Notes under the pieces: model-generated
Seen by the model: the letters and a program-made list of their open reading frames with translations, nothing else
What the model was told of the DNA's origin: nothing
Databases searched by the model: none
Part shown: in pieces, positions 61,601 to 64,000 of the stretch
Numbering within the stretch: position 1 is the stretch's first letter
Layout of the letters: each line of letters opens with the position of its first letter
Program-made: the position numbers and the translations under genes
Source of the DNA: Streptomyces lasiicapitis
GTDB lineage: Bacteria; Actinomycetota; Actinomycetes; Streptomycetales; Streptomycetaceae
Reading direction: 5' to 3'
DNA: 64,000 bases
NCBI RefSeq assembly: GCF_014646335.1
Contig: NZ_BMNG01000009.1
Location: 248,001 to 312,000 of the forward strand

Positions 61601-62557
61601 GCGTGGAACCTGCACGAGCTGACCCTGGAGACGGACCTGGCGGAGTTCGTGATGTTCTCCTCCGTCGCCGGTGTGTTCGGCAGCCCGGGACAGGGCAACT
61701 ACGCCGCCGCCAACTCGTTCCTGGACGCGCTCGCCGCACACCGGCGCGGCCTCGGCCTCCCGGCGGTCTCACTGGCCTGGGGCCCGTGGGAGCAGGCCGG
61801 CGGCATGACCGGCACCCTCAGCCAGGCGGACATGGTGCGCATGGCGCGCGAGGGCATGGCGGCCCTGTCCATGGCGGGCGGTCTGCGTCTGCTGGACGCC
61901 GGCGCCATGAGCGAGGACGCCCTGCTCGTGCCGATGCGCCTTGAGACCTCCGCGCTCAGCGGCCAGACCGACATCCCCACCCTGCTGCGCGGTGTGGTCC
62001 GGGCGCGGAGCAGGGCGGCGGACGGCGGGAAGGCGGCCGCTCCCGAATCGGCCAAGGTACGGCTGGCCGGTCTGGCCGGAGCCGAACTCGAGCGGGCGCT
62101 GCTCGATCTGGTGCGCGGCAGCGCGGCGATGGTGCTTGGGCACAGCGGCGCCCAGTCCATCGAGCCCGACCGCTCCTTCCAGAACCTCGGCTTCGACTCG
62201 CTGGCGGGCGTGGAGTTCCGTAACCGGCTGAACTCGGCCACCGGGCTCCGCCTCCCCTCCACGCTGATCTTCGACAACCCCACGCCCGCGGTGCTCGCCG
62301 AGTATCTGCGCGGCCGGGTGGCGACGGACGGCCCGGCCGAGCCGGACGTCGATCCGGAAGAGGCCAGGATCCGTGCCCTTCTGACGTCGATCCCGCTGGA
62401 GCGGCTGCGCCGCGCGGGTCTGCTCGACACGCTCACCGAGCTGGCGAGCGGCAAGGACCAGGCCGAGAAGGACACCGAGGAGAAGGAGACGGACTCCATC
62501 GACGCGATGGACGACGACGACCTGATCGACATGATGCTCGGCGACCTCGACACCTGA
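55664..62557 (+). CDS. PKS-F, loading ACP plus first fully reducing module
   Basis: 2297 aa from GTG 55664. Unlike PKS-B to -E it has no N-terminal docking helix; it opens with an ACP. Order: loading ACP; KS about 56081-57360 (Cys codon 56594); AT about 57671-58540 (Ser codon 57965 in GHSVG, HAFH from 58265, malonyl); DH (HAVAGGVLFP, His codon 58889, Asp codon 59390); ER about 60290-61240 (LNFRDAL, ATGGVGMA); KR from 61256 (LDD 61529, Tyr codon 61700); ACP Ser codon 62198; docking tail. A lone N-terminal ACP marks an assembly line primed by a pre-activated acid, so this protein should act first, adding one fully reduced two-carbon unit, although it lies downstream of the TE gene. The neighbouring ligase fits that role. 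Confidence 0.96.
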   Translation: MSTMLNGSSDSGDSIAQAGPDRDESPEPPSLGPDFHELPDLEQRRVLFDLVRAHLAAALRSGSPRTLDAGSSFLDLGLDSLAAVALHRGLVAATGLTLEVTLAYDHPTPGELVDHLHRRIVPVATDEAAPARAVVGSDDPIAIVGMSCRFPGGVNSPEDLWKVVSEGVDAITPFPTDRGWDLEALYSPDPDRPGTSYATEGGFIHDAPEFDAEFFGISPREALSMDPQQRLLLETSWEVFERAGIDVTKLRGSRTAVFTGAEHHDYGPHLQSTKSGLEGYALTGIAGSVASGRISYTFGFEGPAWTVDTACSSSLVSLHQAAHSLRQGECDLALATGVATMPTPGDFILFSRQRGLSSNGRCKAFGAEADGTSWAEGVGVLLVERLSDARRNGHEVLAIVRGSAVNQDGASNGLTAPNGRSQQRVIRQALANAELAADQIDVIEAHGTGTSLGDPIEAQALLATYGESRPEGQPVWLGSLKSNIGHTQAAAGVGAVIKMVMAMRHGILPKTLHVEVPTPHVDWSSGGVALLAEQRAWPETGRPRRAGISSFGMSGTNAHAIIEQAPPQEPAPTTDADADTASQPVSWLVSARSEEALRAQAARLREHVVRHPDARPVDVGWSSAVTRAALEHRGVVVASDREGLLRGLAALAEETDAPGLVLGRSTAQRVAFLFTGQGAQRLGMGRELYETYPLFADVFDEACDYLEVRLGTSVLDVVFGPEDDDAAATGDELNQTMFTQAGLFAFEVALFRLLESWGVRPDFLMGHSVGEIAAAHVAGVLSLEDACALVAARGRLMQELPEGGAMVAVQASEQEVAESLEGREDQVSLAALNGPTSVVLSGDEDAVLELAGHWEAQGRKTKRLRVSHAFHSPRMDAMLEEFGQVAACLAYSTPAIPVISNVTGDVAGAELATPEYWVRHVREAVRFDDGMRRLADQGVTTCVELGPDAVLTAMGQDCLDAVGADAAFVPLARSGRAEAQTLAEAVAALYANGVGVDWDAVYSGRGAHRVALPTYAFQHKRYWLESGGAVTGDARSVGLGRVDHPLLGGLTELAEGDRTVLTGRLSLQTHPWLADHAVAGGVLFPGTGFVELGLLAGTETGAGRLGELTLETPLLLPEQGGVRVQLVVGPTDESGVRPLGVYSRSDSDEPGEEWVRHAQGVLEADSGAAVTDSLLQWPVPDAEQVPMEGFYEGLAQVGYGYGPVFQGLESVWRLDGDVYAEVALPDSAAQEAGRFGLHPALLDAALHAMEMGDFGGESGRVTLPFSFTGVTLHAVGAGRVRVRLRPQGKDTVALLVTDATGAPVASVESLVVREVAAERFASGPRSTGGDGTLFRANWDVLAAARGGDRTAVGVSTAVVGVDRARVGELLAASGVEHAEYTGVDALVTALDEGAAVPDVVWAWCGAGPDVDDLADAARKATHRALALVQSWLAEDRFDGSRLVVVTRDAVAAGPGEGVAGLSNAAVWGLVRSAATENPGRLLLVDLDRHAESATAAAGVVTTAMAAGEREVAVRTGQGLVPRLARNASGRVLEAPAGTSAWKLGTTGGGTLDNLSLLPDPAAEAPLAPGYVRIAVRAAGLNFRDALIAIGMYPEDDATMGGEGAGVVLEVGPGVTDLAPGDRVMGMINASFGPIAIADRRQIVPMPRGWTFAQGASVPVVFLTAYIGLVELGKLQAGESILVHTATGGVGMAAVQLARHLGAEVYATASPGKWDTLREMGFDEKHISSSRDLDFEPRFLEATGGRGMDMVLDSLAREFVDASLRLMPRGGRFLEMGKIDVRDPEVVAQDHPGVKYTAYDLVAADYDWVQRMLVELVELFDSGALHPIPVTAWDVRRAPDAVRYISQARHIGKNVFTMPRTLDPEGSVLVTGGTGGLGREVARHLVAERGVRNLVLVSRRGPDAEGAADLVAELTEAGASVTLAACDVADRASLERVLSGIPADHPLTAVVHAAGVLDDGVIDTLSPKRIDAVFEPKVDAAWNLHELTLETDLAEFVMFSSVAGVFGSPGQGNYAAANSFLDALAAHRRGLGLPAVSLAWGPWEQAGGMTGTLSQADMVRMAREGMAALSMAGGLRLLDAGAMSEDALLVPMRLETSALSGQTDIPTLLRGVVRARSRAADGGKAAAPESAKVRLAGLAGAELERALLDLVRGSAAMVLGHSGAQSIEPDRSFQNLGFDSLAGVEFRNRLNSATGLRLPSTLIFDNPTPAVLAEYLRGRVATDGPAEPDVDPEEARIRALLTSIPLERLRRAGLLDTLTELASGKDQAEKDTEEKETDSIDAMDDDDLIDMMLGDLDT
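55790..56020 (+). other. Loading ACP domain of PKS-F
   Basis: A carrier fold with LGLDSL, phosphopantetheine Ser codon 55901 (residue 80). No KS, KS-Q or AT precedes it, so the starter must be delivered in trans, directly by a ligase or through a separate acyltransferase. This arrangement is known for beta-amino-acid-primed macrolactams and 4-guanidinobutyrate-primed polyols. Confidence 0.9.
62340..62554 (+). other. Docking tail of PKS-F, a different subclass
   Basis: The tail contains IPLERLRRAGLLDTL and ends MDDDDLIDMMLGDLDT. The LExLRxAGLLDxL type differs from the LDxLEAxLS type on PKS-A, -B, -C and -D. Its partner is probably a PKS encoded outside the window. Confidence 0.75.
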
Positions 62558-62687
62558 CGACTCGCGAGTCCCCCCGGAGACCTCCGGGGGGACTCGCGGT
62601 CCCGGCCCACGGCTCGCGGAGCGTCGGCGTCGTGGGTGGCTCCCACCCCAAGAGACTTCAAGAAGAAGAAAGGCTCAGTGAAACCCG
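62558..62687. other. 130-bp gap PKS-F/ligase
   Basis: Contains the terminator hairpin and then a purine-rich run (62661-62673) whose AAAGG end could be a distant ribosome-binding site for ATG 62688. No clear promoter was recognised. Confidence 0.5.
62563..62598 (+). terminator. Hairpin after PKS-F, candidate terminator
   Basis: Perfect 17-bp inverted repeat, CGCGAGTCCCCCCGGAG (62563-62579) and its complement (62582-62598), separated by 2 nt, so the innermost pair must open. It starts 6 nt after the PKS-F stop. It is the strongest hairpin noticed in the window and probably ends or attenuates the transcript before the ligase gene. Confidence 0.8.
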
Positions 62688-64000
62688 ATGACCGCAAAGG
62701 TCTTTGCGACGGAAGCGGTGCATGCGCTTCCCGAGTTCGAACAGAGGGCCCTGGCCATCGCCGAAGCCCTCCGCGAGCGCGGGGTCGGCGACGGCACCCG
62801 GGTCATGCTGAAGGCCAGCAACTCCGTCGGCTTTGTCGGGGTCCTCCTCGCCCTGATGCACACCGGCGCGTCGATCGTCATGGTCGACCACCAGGAGCGG
62901 GCGGAGGCCACCCAGCGCATCTGCGACCGGGCCGGGGTCAAGATCTGCGTGGTCGACGACGACACCCCGATGCCCGAGAGCGGCCCGGCCCGGGTCACCG
63001 TCTACGAGCTGCTCATGGCGTCCATGGAGCAGACCCCCGCCGAGCGGCGGCTGTCCCTCGATACCTGGTGCGAGCTGCCCGACGGCCTGATCATGTGGTC
63101 CTCCGGATCCACCGGGGAGCCCAAGGGCGTCGTCAAGACCGGGGCGAAGTTCCTGAAGAACCTGGAGCGCAACGCCCAGCAGGTGGGCCATCGCCCCGAT
63201 GACGTCCTGCTGCCGCTGCTGCCCTTCTCCCACCAGTACGGGCTGTCCATGGTGCTCATCGCCTGGCTGGTCAAGTGCTCGCTGGTCATCGCGCCCTACC
63301 GGCGCCTTGACCGGGCGATGACCATGGCGGGCACCTGCGGGGCCACGGTGGTCGACGCCACCCCGGCCAGCTACCGCAGCATGCTCAACATGATCGGCAG
63401 CAAGCCCGCCCTGGCGGACGAGTTGTCCGGTGTCCGGATGTTCTGCAGCGGGGCGGCCCCGCTGGACCCCGGCCTGGTCGCCGACTACGTCAAGCGATTC
63501 GGACTGCCCCTGCTGGACAGCTACGGCAGCACCGAGGCCGGGAACGTGGCCTTCGCGACCGAGGACAACGCGGTCGCCTGCGGGCGGGCCGTCGAGGGCC
63601 TGAAGCTGCGGATCGTCGACGACGAGGGCGCCGTCCTCACCTCCGGCGAGGTCGGGGAGATCCAGGTCCACTCGCCCGACCTGATGGAGGGCTATCTGGC
63701 GGAGGACGGCACGGTCACCCCCGTCGACCCGGCCAGGACCGACTGGTACCCCACCGGCGACTTCGGCTATCTGGACGGCGGGGACAACCTCTTCGTCCTC
63801 GGCAGGAAGGCCGCGGCGCACCGCAACGGCCACACGCTCTACCCCGAGATCATCGAGCACAAGCTGGCCGCGGCCGGCTGCCTCGTCAAGATCGTCCCGG
63901 TCCCCGACGAACAGCGCGGCTGCCAGCTCGTCTTCTTCGTGGAGGACGAGCAGCGGCGCGAGCCGCGGCACTGGCGGGAGCCGATCACCTCCCTGCTGCC
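62688..64000 (+). CDS. AMP-forming acyl ligase (ANL superfamily), 5' part
   Basis: ATG 62688 is the first possible start, since TGA at 62679 closes the frame upstream; the frame stays open to the window edge (437 codons). It is an adenylate-forming enzyme activating a carboxylic acid with ATP. Motifs: SSGSTGEPKG phosphate loop (63099-63128, residues 138-147), SYGSTEAG (63519-63542), YPTGDFGY (63747-63770) and the hinge GRKAAAHRNGHTLYP (63801-63845). The catalytic Lys near the C-terminus lies outside. Next to a PKS opening with a bare loading ACP, it probably activates the starter unit as an acyl-AMP for CoA or ACP. Substrate unknown: 4-guanidinobutyrate (azalomycin-type polyols) or a beta-amino acid (macrolactams) are precedents. 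The hinge is one residue shorter than usual and lacks its Lys. Confidence 0.93.
   Translation, partial: MTAKVFATEAVHALPEFEQRALAIAEALRERGVGDGTRVMLKASNSVGFVGVLLALMHTGASIVMVDHQERAEATQRICDRAGVKICVVDDDTPMPESGPARVTVYELLMASMEQTPAERRLSLDTWCELPDGLIMWSSGSTGEPKGVVKTGAKFLKNLERNAQQVGHRPDDVLLPLLPFSHQYGLSMVLIAWLVKCSLVIAPYRRLDRAMTMAGTCGATVVDATPASYRSMLNMIGSKPALADELSGVRMFCSGAAPLDPGLVADYVKRFGLPLLDSYGSTEAGNVAFATEDNAVACGRAVEGLKLRIVDDEGAVLTSGEVGEIQVHSPDLMEGYLAEDGTVTPVDPARTDWYPTGDFGYLDGGDNLFVLGRKAAAHRNGHTLYPEIIEHKLAAAGCLVKIVPVPDEQRGCQLVFFVEDEQRREPRHWREPITSLL

Noticed and set aside
62636..63202. Open frame overlapping the ligase start in another frame (including GTG 62678)
   Set aside because: Its translation is Arg/Gly-rich and has no motif, while the frame from ATG 62688 carries all the adenylate-forming motifs.

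Overview
The window is 64 kb of very GC-rich actinomycete DNA, most likely Streptomyces. It is almost entirely the interior of one type I modular polyketide synthase (PKS) cluster, with every gene on the + strand. Seven coding regions are supported: six PKS genes (the first cut by the left edge) and the 5' part of an AMP-forming acyl ligase cut by the right edge. No RNA genes, transposases, CRISPR arrays, regulators, transporters or tailoring enzymes were seen, and no gap between genes exceeds 130 bp.

Layout. PKS-A (1-4125, partial) ends with KS-AT-KR-ACP. PKS-B (4204-29070, 8288 aa) holds five modules, PKS-C (29116-38733) two, PKS-D (38791-49161) two, and PKS-E (49216-55551) one module plus the only thioesterase (TE). 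These five genes are separated by 45-78 bp and look like one operon. Matching docking tails and coiled-coil heads support the relay A>B>C>D>E>TE. A perfect 12-bp stem hairpin follows PKS-E. PKS-F (55664-62557) then begins with a lone loading ACP followed by a fully reducing module, so it starts the assembly line although it lies after the TE gene. A perfect 17-bp stem hairpin follows, and then the ligase gene (62688 to the edge), a natural candidate for activating the starter acid. Because of this order, the modules acting between PKS-F and PKS-A must lie outside the window.

Predicted chemistry, numbering carbons back from the TE ester: a 2,4-dienoate (C1-C5), 6-methyl, 7-OH, 9-OH, 10-methyl, 11-OH, saturated C12-C13, 14-methyl, 15-OH, a ketone at C17 (the module has a DH but no KR), 19-OH, 21-OH and 23-OH. 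A C17 ketone with a C21 hydroxyl could close to a six-membered hemiketal. That feature, a dienoate end and an ACP plus ligase starter system resemble the guanidino-polyol macrolides (azalomycin F, niphimycin and relatives). This is inference: the starter and the upstream modules cannot be seen.

The most unusual points are the KR-less module of PKS-B, with its altered DH and ACP motifs; a Lys/Gly hexanucleotide repeat in the same protein; a DH in PKS-D with Gly replaced by Asp in its catalytic motif; near-identical blocks shared between distant modules; and a PKS-F docking tail unlike the other four.
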